Below, piece by piece: positions 22,701-36,700 of a stretch of 64,000 bases of DNA. The DNA is taken from the NCBI RefSeq assembly GCF_000276665.1, contig NW_004955429.1, forward strand, positions 3,076,852 through 3,140,851, read 5' to 3'. Below the pieces are notes generated by a model. It was not told the DNA's origin. It did not search any database and saw only the letters and a list, made by a program, of their open reading frames with translations. How positions within the stretch are numbered: the first letter of the stretch is position 1; every line of letters starts with the position of its first letter. The stretch comes from Chinchilla lanigera. Its lineage: Eukaryota > Chordata > Mammalia > Rodentia > Chinchillidae. Position numbers and translations under genes: made by a program.

Positions 22701-25700
22701 AATTTATTTTTCACTGTGTGTTAGAGAGCCTTTTTGTTTCTAAATCTTTGAAACCTGAGCAGTGTTTTAAAAATGAGAAAGTAGAATAGGCATAAATAAG
22801 ACATTTTGAAATGCTGAAGTCTCACTAAGTAAATTCTTCATTAACTCAGTAGAGTTTAAAAGAGTCACCTTAAATATGAGGCCAAATTACTTCCTTATCA
22901 ATTTACTATTAAATCCATTGTTAAGCTTTTGAAAATTGTCAGTTTGCATAGGATTATGAATGCTGAGTAAAAAGGTGCAGACAAGCACGATGAATAGTTA
23001 AAATTAAAATAAGAGTAGGGGCTGCGGGGGGTAGCTCAGGGGTACAGTGCTTGCCTACTATTGGTGAGCTGCTGGGGTTCAACCCTAGGATTAAAAATCA
23101 ACAAAACCAAAACCAACCACTCAACCAACCAAACAGAAGAGGAGGAGGATGAAGAGAAGAACCAGAAACACAAGAGGTGACCAAAACATCAGCCTTTTGA
23201 CTCTTGTTTGATAAGTACTCGCCTAGAGTCTACTGATGCCCTTCTGTTTATATGTCTAAGAGGTGTGGTGTGGTCTTGTCCCAATAGGAACTGAGGCATT
23301 TTTCATTTACTCTGCCCAAGTGACAGTGTGCTACCTGCATACTCACAGCTCTGCTTGGGCAGCAGGAAACTCACTGACCAGATGGTCATCTTTATCTCCT
23401 CCTGATGATGTCACTGCTTGATTTAGTAATAACCACTTCTGTTATCTGTGTGTCTGACCCCAAGCCAATGCATGCTGAGAAAAGGCTCACTCCTGGGTTT
23501 CCTAAATGTTGTTTTCCTTCTTTACTGTAGAGTATGCAAAAAAATACTCAGTCTAGATTGCATGTTGGTATCTCCTCAAACTCAAAATCTTAATATGATC
23601 GTGTTATAAGGTGGGAGTCATTGGAAAGCTATGCCTCTATAAATGGTATTACTGCCTTGTACATCAGACCCCAGAGAGCTCCCTTGCCCTCCTTCTGCCA
23701 CGTGAAGACACAGAATATAAAGTCCAGCTACCAATGTCAGCAGATGTGCAGTCTGCGTGCACCTTACTCTTGGACTTTCCAGACCCCAGAACTGTGATGA
23801 ATAAATTTCTGTTGTTCATAACCCCCTCGATCTTTAGTAGTTTGTCATTGTAGCCCAAGAACATTATGACAGTACTGTAGCTCCACAAATGATTTTTGAG
23901 TGCCATTCCCAGGCATGAGGGTACAGAGGGGAATTCCTGGTCTTGCCCAGAATTTAACTTCTTTCTCTTGTTTCCCACACACTACACAGAAGCTTCCACA
24001 TCACCTCTTCTTCTGGATCTCTATTTGCACGAAGAGAGCTAAGAGGATGGTAGAGAGGATTTTGTCTGTTCTAGCCATTCAATAGTCATTAGTCACAGCG
24101 GGGTTCTTGAAATGTGATGAGCGTGACTCAGCACTGAAATGTTAGCTGAATTTAATTCGAACTGATTTAAATTTAAATGTAAATAGCCTCACATAGCATT
24201 TATTATTGTTTTGGACAGTATAGATTATTGTAGCTCACCTCTTTCCTCTCTGGAAGTGTGTTTGTGTGAGAAGACTCAGTGGGTTCCTGGGCATTATACT
24301 TTAAGGGTTTTATAATTTCCAAGAAACTTTCTGAAACTTAGAAATATTATTGACACAGACAAATGAAAAGTAACTTGGATAGTTCATTTGATTCTACTTT
24401 CATATTTAAATCTACACTGAATTCTCTCTATTACAGTGATGAAAACATAATCAAAGAACAGAGAAAAATCAGGATTCATTTCACAATTGCCAGAGACTTT
24501 CATATTTGAATTACCAATAGCAGCAACAGTCTTTTATTACAAATTCTAATCGTTGTCCTCAGGAAATAATCTCCATCACCATCACAGGTTATGCAATATA
24601 CTCAAATCTAAGAAGCATTTGAAAAATTGTATTTAAATGCAGAGACCTCAGAGCTGGACTTTTCTCAGAAACAAAAAAGATATTTTTATTATGTATTCCT
24701 GCTTTGGCCTATCCCTCAGCCCAGTGACGGTGAACTGATTTAACAAATGAAACAAGTCACACTCCTCTGTGAGTCTGTCTGCTTAGCAGGATTATGAAAG
24801 AACCAAACAGCAGTAAGAATGGAAAAATCTAACTTATAACTAACTAAATAAAATTAGTCATTATCAAGATAATTTACACTATGGACAAGCAGCATCCATC
24901 ATACAGTTTCAGGGTGAAAAATGAGCTATTTTCTCTCAAATGACTATAGACTCCAGCCTACCTTTTATACTCCCTCTCTCTCACTTCCTGGGCTTGTAAT
25001 ACCAGAATGAACCAATTTAGCCAAGCTTCAAACACAAGCGCTCCCACTCCCACCTCAGACATGTGCATCATTAATCCAGGTTCTAGAAATTTTCTTCCAT
25101 CTGTTCTTAGGTTAGTGGTTCTCAACTACAGAGCTGCACACTGGAGTAACCTGCAGAACTTTCAGAAGTATTCCCAGATCCATCCAAGAGCAATCAGATC
25201 AAATTGTCAGGGTAAGACATGGTTACCTGATTTTATGAAACTTAATACCATAAGGTACAGTCAGGGTTATGAACCACCATTCTAATTAGGAGGATTGGCT
25301 TAAAAGACCTATGGCCAGGCATTAAGTTTCCTCCTAATAAGAAGTTTGATCCTGAGTTGCTTAAGGGCAGGTATTAATATTTATACATTTTACTGGAGGG
25401 CGTTGAATCTGTATAACATCTTACTCTTGTCTTTGTATAGAAGGAAATAAGGTCTGAAAGGTGAGTGAGGTATCCCAGGTCCATAGTAGTGGAGAGGATG
25501 GCCTGCCCTGCTTCCCGCAGTGACTGGCAATGAGTGGACAAGGATCCTTCTTTTATGGTAAGTGAAGAAACACCAAATGAAACAACCAACCCTTTGAGAT
25601 CCAAATTACATACTCACTCCTAGTTTTCCATTCCAATAGCACCTAGAGACATGGACCTTGCATTTACAGTATCTCCCACTGGTGTGTATCGTAAACCATA

Positions 25701-28700
25701 CCTCACCCATGTTAAATGTTGGGAGCAGCCAAGGATTGCTTACAGATAAAAAAAGTATCTTACTGACCAGGGTGGAATGTATAGCTCAGTCTCTCAGGCT
25801 CTGGAGTCAGACTTTCTGTGTGATTTTTGGGAAAGTTACTTTTCCTCCCTGCTCTTCAGCTCTCCCACATCAACCCAATCAGGTTACCATGAGAATTAAA
25901 TGATCTAACACCCAATACATACTCTAAATGGTGGCTGTTATTATTATTGCTCCCTGTCCTGTTGCCTTCTGGGGCTGCACAGTTCTACAGACCCACAGTG
26001 GCTTTGACCTTGCATCCCCAGGGGGTCAACAACAGTTTGGCTTTCTAATGATTTCTAACACCTGGAGTCTCTTTTGTGCTTGTACCAAAACTACGAATCA
26101 GTTTCGCTTGGAAAATTGGCCAACTCCCAACAAAATTTCTTGCTGCTTTCTGAATACCAGTAAATGTCATTGCCTAATTATTAATTTTAAGGCACCATAA
26201 AGTCTCTCAAAAAGCAAGGAAGTAGGGTTGCAAGAGGCGGCTGGATTGATTTTGTATGCCCTGGCTCTGCTGGCGTCCACCAGGAGGAGTGCACAGACAC
26301 ATCAAGGTGGTATTTCTCACAAAGTCATGCAAGTATTATTAGAAGCATATGCATTTGAAAGACCCGATACACACACATACCAAAGCAGCACTCAGGGGCT
26401 GAGGATTTGGCTCAGCGGCAAAGCTCCTGCCTGGCAAGCGCAAGGTCATGAGTTCGATTCCTGGTACTGGAAGAAAAACAAAACAAAACAAAACAAAACA
26501 AAACAAAACAAAAACCAAAGCAGCACTCAGCACTTACCTTTGAGAGGCGACTCATTCTCTCCTCGTTGTCTTCCAGAGTACGCAAACTGGGAGGCACGTA
26601 CCAGAAGCAGACATTTGTGTGCTGAGGCTGCAAAGATGAGAGGAAGATTCACAATCAGCTCGAACTGCCAAGGTTGAAAATTCCAAGGACACTTAAAATC
26701 TATTTATTCCCCAGATTCTGAATACAATTTGTGTTTTTAAATCGGCGACCTCCTTTGCAGTGCCTTGCTTTGCCATGACTTACTTGGATTCGATCTCCTT
26801 TCGAGTTCAGAAGTGCTACCTGTCATCCACTGCTTCCCCTTCACAGTGGTCCCACTTATTCACACTGGAAAATGCCAGTGATAAGGACTGGAATTGACTA
26901 AACTTTTGAGGATTGCTGAACTCCGAATACATACCTTCCCATCAAACACCATTTGGTATCCTTCTCGATTTTTTATGATATTGTACAAATACTCTGCCAG
27001 CTCCAGACACTTATCAATATGCGCTTCGAAGCCTGTAGTCCCCTATGGGAGAGAAGAACAAAGCTCAGTGGGCGGGCTGACGGTGGGGGTGTGACGCTCT
27101 CGCAGAGTTGCTGGATGAAGTGAGCCCTCTGGAGACTGATGGCCATTGTACCACTTTTCCCTCCACGCTGTCCTGGCACTGTCCTTTCCCAAGACTGTTT
27201 CCAGAGGCTTTGCTGTGCTTATTTCCCCTTTACTGCTCTTCCCCTCAGGTGCTTTTGCTCCCTGTCATTACTGTTCTCCACAGCTGACTCCTTTCCTTCC
27301 TCAGCCTCCATTCCCCAGGCTATCATTTTGATTACTCAAGGGGAAAATTTGCCTCCACAGTCCATGGAAGTAATCATGGAGGTCATTAACAGCAGAAGGG
27401 CAGGGCGAGTCTCCTCCCGCAGATAAGAAGTGTCATCAGAGACCCCGCAGGATGTCTGTTTGGCCCCTGCCCATCCCATAATTCTCCATCCCCAGACCCC
27501 TCACTATAGAATGATGCACCTCACTATAGAATGAACGGGGAAGGCAAACCTGAGTTTTAGCTGAACAAATGAATGACTCGTAGGCAACACGCAAGTGCTT
27601 TGTTAGCCTGTCATCCTGCCAGGCTCTTCAGCCTATTCTTAGGTGACGGGTCAGCGACTCATGTCTGTGATGGGTGAATACTGACACAGAGGTCTTTTAG
27701 TTTCCAGCTTTGGAAGCTCTGGCTCTATACTTAGGAAAAACAACACAACAGCCTTAGGCTATAGCAGTGTCAGGATGTGCCAGGGAATCACTCTTCAAAA
27801 TGGCTTTCCTCTAATCTCCTTCAGCATTTACCGAATACTAAGGGAAAGCTTAAGAAAACAGCTAATGCTCATCCTGGGAGCACTTAAAAATTGTCTACCA
27901 GTAACCAACCCAACACGGAACTAGAGGGAGCACTTGTGATGCGGGTACTCCGGGCCCACTTCTGTGTACACACGTTCTCATCACCTCACAGGAAGGGGGA
28001 TCCAGCACGGCCCAGTGACTTGTAACATCCGAAGCATGTTTAAACTGCACTGAAGAACTCTGATGGGTTCAGAAATCCATTTCCTTGATGATCACTATCC
28101 CAGTTGATTGACTCAGGGAGACTGATGACTCCTAGCAAGGGCTTGGGCTGATGCCTGAAAGCTCAGGCCAGCAGTTCGGCCACACACTCCATGAGCCTGA
28201 GGGTGCTAAGGAAATTGGAGTTGGTTTGGCCTCAACTGGCAGCTGGGCTCCAGGCTTTAAAGGCTTCCACAGGAGGGAGTGGCTCATGTACCAAGAACCT
28301 AGTTCTCCTACAGACAAATGCATATGTCATAAAATATTGCTCCTGAAGCAGCTATTGGATTCCCTGCTGTTATCTCCATTTCTACCCCTGCTACCCCTTC
28401 CAGGCACTCTTTCTCTTCATCTGGACTGCAGTTCCCTTACCATCCATCAGTCAGTTTAGATTCTCCACTTCTTTCAGGCTGTGCTCCTGAGCTCCTGTGT
28501 GACCTTCTTTCTGGAATGTCCTTCTCCCGGCTCTACTGCTTGTAATCCTATTTATTCTACTGTCTTGTTTAAGCCCTATGTCAACAGTCATCTGTTGATA
28601 AAGTTTTCTTGATTGTTAAACTATGAATGAGCTCTCTCATTCTCCATTCTGTGTCTGTGCTTCTTTCCTGACAAGTTATATTCTATCTTATATGACAGGG

Positions 28701-30676
28701 ATTTCTGTATTTATTTTATCCTGCCCAGAAAACTGTAGCATTCTTATCACATCCCATTCAGCACCAGGTACAATAACAGATACACAACAGTTACTGATTA
28801 AAATTAATTATTATTTTAGAGAAAAAGTGAACAGTCACTCAGCAAAAGATGCCAAACATCAATTTTCCCTAATAATTTTCCCTGTTTTTCTTGTCCTCAA
28901 CCATTTGCCAGTCTCTTTGTTACCAATTTTTCCAATTAGAGAGGCTGATCATAGGAAATTACAAAACCTTGCCAATTTGTATAGCCACATACAAACAAAC
29001 ACGAAGATTTACTATGACATCTTAATCGCTTCTTGAAGACCTAAAAATGGGGCAATAATTTTAAGGCTTGTTTATTTATTTTGTCTGCTGCTGTTTCAAC
29101 CATTGAGAAAATTTGTCAGCATGGAAAATAAACATCAACACTTTGGATTCTGTACTAAGGTGTGATAAAATGAAGCCTACTTAGTGAGAACAGGCTTACA
29201 TTTATTGTTAACATCACACGTCATCTTGCACCCACTGACACTAATCAAATTATTCTGGTCTTAATGTAATGGCTTCTTTCAGGCCATTAACTTCATTGGT
29301 CATTAACAGCTTAGTTTGAAGAATGGTAGTTTATACGTGAGTTTCTATTTTCCATGTGGTTTCATAAGGAGGAAACACAGATTCACTAGAACATTGCATT
29401 CTCCAGGCATATCTGGTTTAGTGCTCTATAGTCTTGCCTCTTTTTCAGTTCCTTAGTCCTGTGGGGATGGAAGACAGGCCATCATGGCCAATGCTTCCAT
29501 GGTTGTTCTTGCATGGTTGTCTTGATTACAGAACTTTTGATGGGATAATTATCTTTACCTTTGATCTAGGTTGTGGGACTGAGCTTATTGCTTTAATAAC
29601 TATCACCCCATTCTGTAAAAAAAAAAAAAAAACAACACAGCTTGAAGGTACAAAACTGGTGTCCCAGGGAAACCTGACAAGTCTAGGTAGGTGAAGTTTT
29701 GCATAACAAATTAAAAAGAATGTATGCTCACAAGCAAGGCAGCACCTGTGATTTTTCTTTTTTCTTTTTGTACCACTCTCTTCAAGTAATTTTACTTCAG
29801 TAATTTAAAAATAGCTCCTTTGCCTTTATTTTGCTCTTTGTCTGGTCCTGCTCTTTGATTTGCACCTGATGTTCACCAAATTATTTTTCTGAGACCCAAC
29901 AGGCAGCCCCATGCTGGAGAGGAGGCTCAAGATGGAAAAGGAACAGCAGGGACTAATGAACCATGAGAAACATTTTTGTGTAAATATAGCTAATGATCAT
30001 CATCTTAATAAAAAACACCACAGGAAAAGGAGACAAAAAGAACTACCCTTGAAGTAAAAGAGCTCATGGACACTATGTAGAGATCAAGCTTCCCTCAACT
30101 TACTATCTGGTACTTAACATCTGTAACTTTGTAATTTCCACCAATCAACTTGCTTGTTTTAAAACAGATTGGGAATAAATCAGCAACTAATAGCCTAGAC
30201 TTTTTTTCTAAGTGAGAATGTCATGCCCAACAGAATGAGTCTCATGAGTGTTCGGTGGTAGGGACCAGTTACATGTCCCTGTCAGGTCCTCAGCCTTGGA
30301 AAGAGGAAGGAAGCCCCTGACCAGTGACAGGGATGGGAGCCCAAGTGTCTCACTTTGTGTAGCTGTCTGGTATCTAGCAACACTTGAGAAAGCTTTGGTT
30401 GGAGAAAACACTATTATGGAGACTTGCCTGCGAGCCATGTAGTCCAGCCATTGCTGGACATCATCTAAGAGTTATGTCTGCATTAAGAAAGACTATTTTT
30501 CTACTCAAACATTTTCTTTTGGCAGAATAGATTTAAAGAAGATTCGGTACAGTACTCATGGATTTCACTGCTTCTCTTCAAATCCCTTCTTCTTCTTGGT
30601 AGTCACTTTACCTTCTATGAACCACCTAAGGCAATTCTGTTTACTTGGAGAAATTTCTCTCTCTCTCTCACACACA

Positions 30677-30712
<36 letters not shown>

Positions 30713-33700
30713 ACACACTATGTGGTATTTCCCAATATGTACATGATTCCTACCTCTATACAGATCCCAGGAAAAAGCCACTCCCTGATCTCACCCTGAT
30801 GTGCCTCACTCCTCCTGACCAAGTTACCTGCTGGTTTCTACTGATTTAAGCCCGTTTTCTCATTATGCAGGCTACTGCCAAAGCATAGAGCTAAACATGT
30901 GGCTCTTACTACGTACATGCGCCCAACAGTACCCCAGCCTCTTGTCCATCTCATTAATCCTCAGCTTGCTTTGTCAGGTTTCCCTGGGACACCAGTTTTG
31001 CACCTGGGTTTCTCTAGCATATACTGGTGGCTCTGGCCATTGCCTGGAGAAAAATGAAACCACTGGTTCTGTTGGTTGGGAATCCAGTTGAAACTGAAAA
31101 TCAAACCATTTACCTTTGCTGCCTGTTTAAGTTAAACATAAATATATTCCATTGGAAGGCTGCTATGAGACCTAGCTGACGCTATACACCATTACTTACA
31201 GTTTATGTTGCTGGGACAGGAGAGATCACCTACAGATAAGTTCTGAGGTCAACAGAACTCATATAAAAGGAGGTTGTTAGGTATTTCTGAAGTTTTAAAA
31301 AGGCCTTTATCTTTAAAAGTTATCTCTTAAAACATCAAAGGTAAGTTATCATTGTAGACATTTTTGCATTTTTCTGTTCTTCAAATATACTTTCAGCTTG
31401 CACTAACTCAACTAGACATCAATCACTGAGTGAAAACCAATAGCCCAGGATGAAATAAACCAAACCACAATAATGACAATAAGAAATACCTCTTAAGAAT
31501 CAAAGTAATCTGGCATATACAGTAGAATGGATTTTCTTTTCTAGATGTGGACATTAGAAGTTGCTGGGTTTAGAAGAAAACAAAAACTGGTTTGATTATA
31601 TCCTTACCCACATAGAATGCAGGTATGTAGACACAGGATTCAAGAAATTGAACTTGAGTAATTCTCAATTTAGTAATCAATTTGTTAACATGTCATCAGA
31701 TAGTCACTTCCTTTTAGTTGACGCACGCTCACCTTTGCCCTCCACATGAGCCATAATTTAAAAACATCCACGTGGCGTCCACACTGCAGGGCTTTGTCTC
31801 CAGTGTCATAGGACAGGTCATAGTGCTTGTCTTGCTGGAAAAGGTAGGAGGCATGCATCTGGTTGCAGCTTTGCATCAGTCCCTAAAAGAGAAAAGAAAA
31901 GTGAAATTGTAGGAAACTCTATTGGCTGTCCATTCGCTTTTCATTGTGTTGAGAATTAGGAAGGAAAAAAAAGAGATGTATATTTTGGAAAAAGAAATCA
32001 ATAAAAATCAAATTGAAAAAAAAAAGATGGGGCCAGTGTCTAGACAGACTGCCCAGGCTCTTGTAATGGGTTAATTCTGCAGCTCACTGGCCCAGAACTG
32101 AAAGTTACCAGAGGCTAACAAGGACATACTTGTGCTCTTACACTTCCTTTCAAGAAAAGGTATTTATAAAAATAAGAATAAATAAAAATCACAGAGTATG
32201 ATAGTCCTTAGGAGACAATCCCAATGTTCTGATTTTGTTAAAAATATTTCACAAATTCTCCCGTTCTGTAAAATACTATTAGTGTGGCTCATCTAGTATT
32301 TCCACCCACCTCTGGCACAAAAACTTTAGCATATAGCTGTTAGAGTTTAAGCTGTCCTTGAAAACCATAGCTTTTCAAACAGTTAATTGCTGTTATTTTA
32401 TATGCTGAAATAAAAAACCAAAGGCATTGCAATTCTTTTTTTTTATTAGTACAGGTTTGTAGTACATAATGGTTTGCATTCATTGTGTGGAGCTAGTGCC
32501 TGTCCACAGCACATCCTAATCTTTTCTACATTCCCTTCTCCTCATTTCTTCCATCTCTTGGTGCTTCTTCCACTGGGAAAAGATCTATCGCCACGTTTCC
32601 TATTATCTCAGAGGAATTTAAATAATCGTTCCCATGTTATGTTCTTCTCTCAGTAGTCAGGCTTCCGCACTGCACTTTTATACTCAGTTACTAACGGAAG
32701 TTGCAAAAGAAAGTTTTCTCATCAGTGACCAAGAATCTGCCTGGGCACCACAACCTCAGTATGAAAATGGATGGCAAAGTGATTGACCGACTCCAAAGAA
32801 TGGGAATGAATCATGCTTTTTGACTAAAATAGCATCACCAGTCTGCTCCCTGGAAACATCACCACGTTTCAATTTGTCACGAACTACTGGAAGCCTTTGA
32901 CTCTTTTGTGACTTGCTGTGTAATTGCAGTTTTATAAAAGCTTTGGCATTTGGTTTTTGTTTCTCTTGTGACTCATGACGAGAGAGGGAAAGACTAAAAT
33001 GTGATCCCTGAGTTGATCTTTTAACTGAAGTTAGAAGTAAGAACACTTTTAAAACATCACCCAAACGAAATCACAGTGCAATGCAAGTAAAAATTTAACC
33101 AGATTTTGAAAGACAGAGTGTTTCAAAGGTAGAGAATAGAACTGGACTCTACCTTATAATTTAGGCTTAACACTCCCTAGAATCCATAAAGTTGTTTTTG
33201 AGACTGTTTTGAGAAAAAGTAAATACAGTGTTTTTGTATTGAGCTAGAAAGTACTGAACTTGAAAAAGAAAATTCACTTGAAGGTCAATATGATACGGAA
33301 ATTACTACCGTATGCTTCTACTTTATTTCATGGTCACAAAACTTTGTACTCTTCTTTCCCTAGCTCTGCGAGATCAAAATGAATGCCACTTACTTATCAA
33401 AAAGGGCCAATACTGCAATTAAGCCTGAATACTGAGGTTTTAATTTAGAAAAACAACTCATACATTAACATCTTTTGCCTTACAAGAAAAGCAAATGACC
33501 TGCATGCCATAGGTTCACTACCACTGACACAGATGATAATAATGTCATTTTACATATGTAAAATTTACTTAAACATAAAATATAATATATTTCTAGAAAA
33601 AGTATGGGAGAAAATATTTAAAAACAGTAATAATGTTTATCTCTGAACCACAGAATTTTGAGTGACTCTAGATTTCTTCATGATGGTCCATCCTGCCCAA

Positions 33701-36700
33701 ATTTTCTATCTAAAACAATTATGTGTTAACTTTGTAAGTAGGAAAAACGAATATATTTCTAAAGCATATAAAGAGAAGTGTTTAACAAGCCTTTTAAGCT
33801 CAGCTGCTTCATTAATTCTAACAAGAAACATTCTCATGAGGATAAACTGCTCTTTATTTTGGGTTTTATCAACAAAATAAGCATAGCAGTGAGGAGATGT
33901 GACTCAGCCTGGCCTCATGGGAATGAGACCTACAGACTGTGGCCCAAACTGAGCATCCACAGGGAATGACCTTAGTCTTTGTTCACAGAAACACCTGGAA
34001 TGAAAATGGTCATTATGTATTCTCTTCTTTGCTGGTTAATACATATGCAGATGCTTTACATTCTGAATGTGGCATTAAATGTTAAAAACAATAGAACAGA
34101 ACTGTGAGATATATAATACATATACTCATATATACACACGTACATATCTGAATCTCAATACTAATCTTTATCCTATGCCATGTATATTTTTTCTTAAGGT
34201 AAAAATTATATTTTTCTTATGGTAAAAAATTATCTTTTCTCATATTCCAGTAGGAAACTGGAAATTTAGCTTTTTAAAGAGAGTAGCAGAGGGGCCCTGG
34301 ATTAGGGGGCACTGAGTATAACGAAAGAAAACATGGAGATGATAAAGGTCAAAGTTTTGTTGTGAAAGTGGAGATCTCCAAACCTTCTTGTGGCCTCCAG
34401 GCACTGGACCTCCAGACAGAAGCATAGAAGAGCCCCCTCTGGGGAATGCGAGCTGCCCCAGAGGAAAGGGTGAGGGACCTTAGCATTTAGAGTGAAGATC
34501 AAATGCAGACAGCGAACTTTGCCCAAGGCCTGGGCCACAGAGTCGGGAAGGACGTACCTCTTCTCTAACCAGAAGAGCTGAGCACTGCAAGGGGACACCC
34601 ATCATCTTGTGTGGATTCCATGTCACAGAGTTGGCCCTAAAATAAACAAATCGTGTGAGAGGACAGCACTCCATGTTGGGCTCAGGCCGCTAAGGTTTCA
34701 CCAGGGCAGCAGAGCTTTATTGGCACTGTTTTTCCTCCTCTGGGGGGCACCACTCTTCCCAAACGCAAGGTAGGCTCTCCAATGGGCAACTTTTCCTGTG
34801 TGGAGATGGCAGGCTCGGGGATGCACTCCCTGGCTGGGTCTCTTCCCTCAAGCTGCAGTAGAAGCGTCGTTCTGCCGCCATGGTACTCAAAGACCCCTCC
34901 AGGGTGTCTGGGATCACTGAGTGCAGGGTCCTGACTTTGGCCACTGATGCGTAGAGCACTGGGCAGGTGAAAGAGAACATCATGCACTTCCACTGTCCCT
35001 GCTTCAGATGCCACTGCAGTGACCTGGAGCTTAGAGGGAATGCTCATTGCAAGGCTCCATTTTCCTCAACTCTATTTCTCCTTCTTATTTCACTGGTCAC
35101 CGGAGTCCTCAAATGCTTTCTTCCAGAGAAGCTTCTAGCTAGTCTCCTGTGTCCACCACTTCCCTGACCCAGACCTATTTTTCCAGACCAAGAGTTAGCT
35201 GCAGTGTGGTGTCTCCTACAGGGGTTTCCAGTTGTTTGTGTCCTCGTACACCTGAGAAACACAATGTGCTCTCATCAGTAACTGCAGCTCACACAACAGT
35301 GATGCAGAGCTTGAGAATTTACACTGACAAGTCTGAACTTCTCTGTCTCTCTCTCTCCCTCTCCTCTCCCTCTCTCTCTCCTTTTCCCTCCCTCTCTATC
35401 TCTACTGCAGTACTGGAGATTGAACCTAGGGCCCTCACGCTGAGCTACATCTGAAGTCCCTTTTCATTTTTTATTTATTTTGAGCCAGTCTTGCTAAATT
35501 GCCCAGGGTGGGTTCAAACCTGTAGTCCTTCTGCCTCAGCTTCCCACAGATTACAGGCTTGGGCCAGCATGCTTGGTTAAGACTGAGGATTTTGAATTGC
35601 CATCTCAGCAGCCTCATTGAACTTTCCTTAATTTCTCTTCCTCACTCTCACTGGGCTGATCCAACCCCACTCTTCCTCTGATTCCCAGGGAAAGCAACTG
35701 TTCCCACCCTGAATCCCACATGCATTAGCAGGGCGAGTCTCTGTACTGGGTCTTCTAAGAACTAAGGAGCCTTTGAGGGTGAGAGCCATGAGTGTGGTCC
35801 TGGTATAAATAAACCCACAGGAGGAAAGAAAGTAGTAGAACAATCCACGGCAGCGGCTCCACAGTGTTCTGGATTGCTGTTCCCTGCTCCGGTGGAACCA
35901 CGGACTTGGGCTCACTCTGCTCTCACCTCTCTGGCTTCGAGAGCCTTGGAAGAAATGAGAAGCTGGGAAAGATCCCATTCATTCATTTGATGAATGGCAG
36001 ATGTCAGCCAGCCAGTCAGACGCTTATTGGCCCAGGGATCTTATCTGAGTCAGTGAATAGTCCAGCTCAGCTTTTTGTCTTTCTTTGGTCCTGACACTGG
36101 CTATTGGATAAACAGAAGAGTGCAATTTGGGAAATACATTGAGGACTGGAGCTGGGAAATCATAGGATTAGAGGATTAAATCACATAGCTTTTACTGAAG
36201 GTTCTTTCTAAGAAAATGTCTCTATAGAACCACACCAAAATCAAGGAACCTGGGCTCTGAAGCAGTAAGTGATACTGGTTACTAAAAAAAAGGAGCTCAG
36301 GAGCCAGATAGTATGGGTTTACATGCATGTTCCATCATTTCCTCTTGATCTTGAGCAAGTTATTTAAGCTCTCTGTTAATGATGTCCTCATCCATAGAAA
36401 GAGAGAAGTAGTAAGCAGTTTGCCTGTGCCTAATACAGGAAGCATAAACTACAGTTAGCTCCTGCTACTGATTTCATCCCTGGCACTTACAAGCTTCATG
36501 ACTCTGGGCTAGTGGACACCATAATTCTAAACATCCTATAATATTTGATTGCTCTATGTCTGGTCCTGACCTCAGTTTTGTCAATAAGGATATCAGGCAG
36601 GACAATAAAACAGCTGCCCCCCTATTCTCGTGATTGTGAGTGTTTATTTCTATGCATGTGTCTTTTTATGTTTATCTTTTTAGGATCAAAGCTTCAAAGG

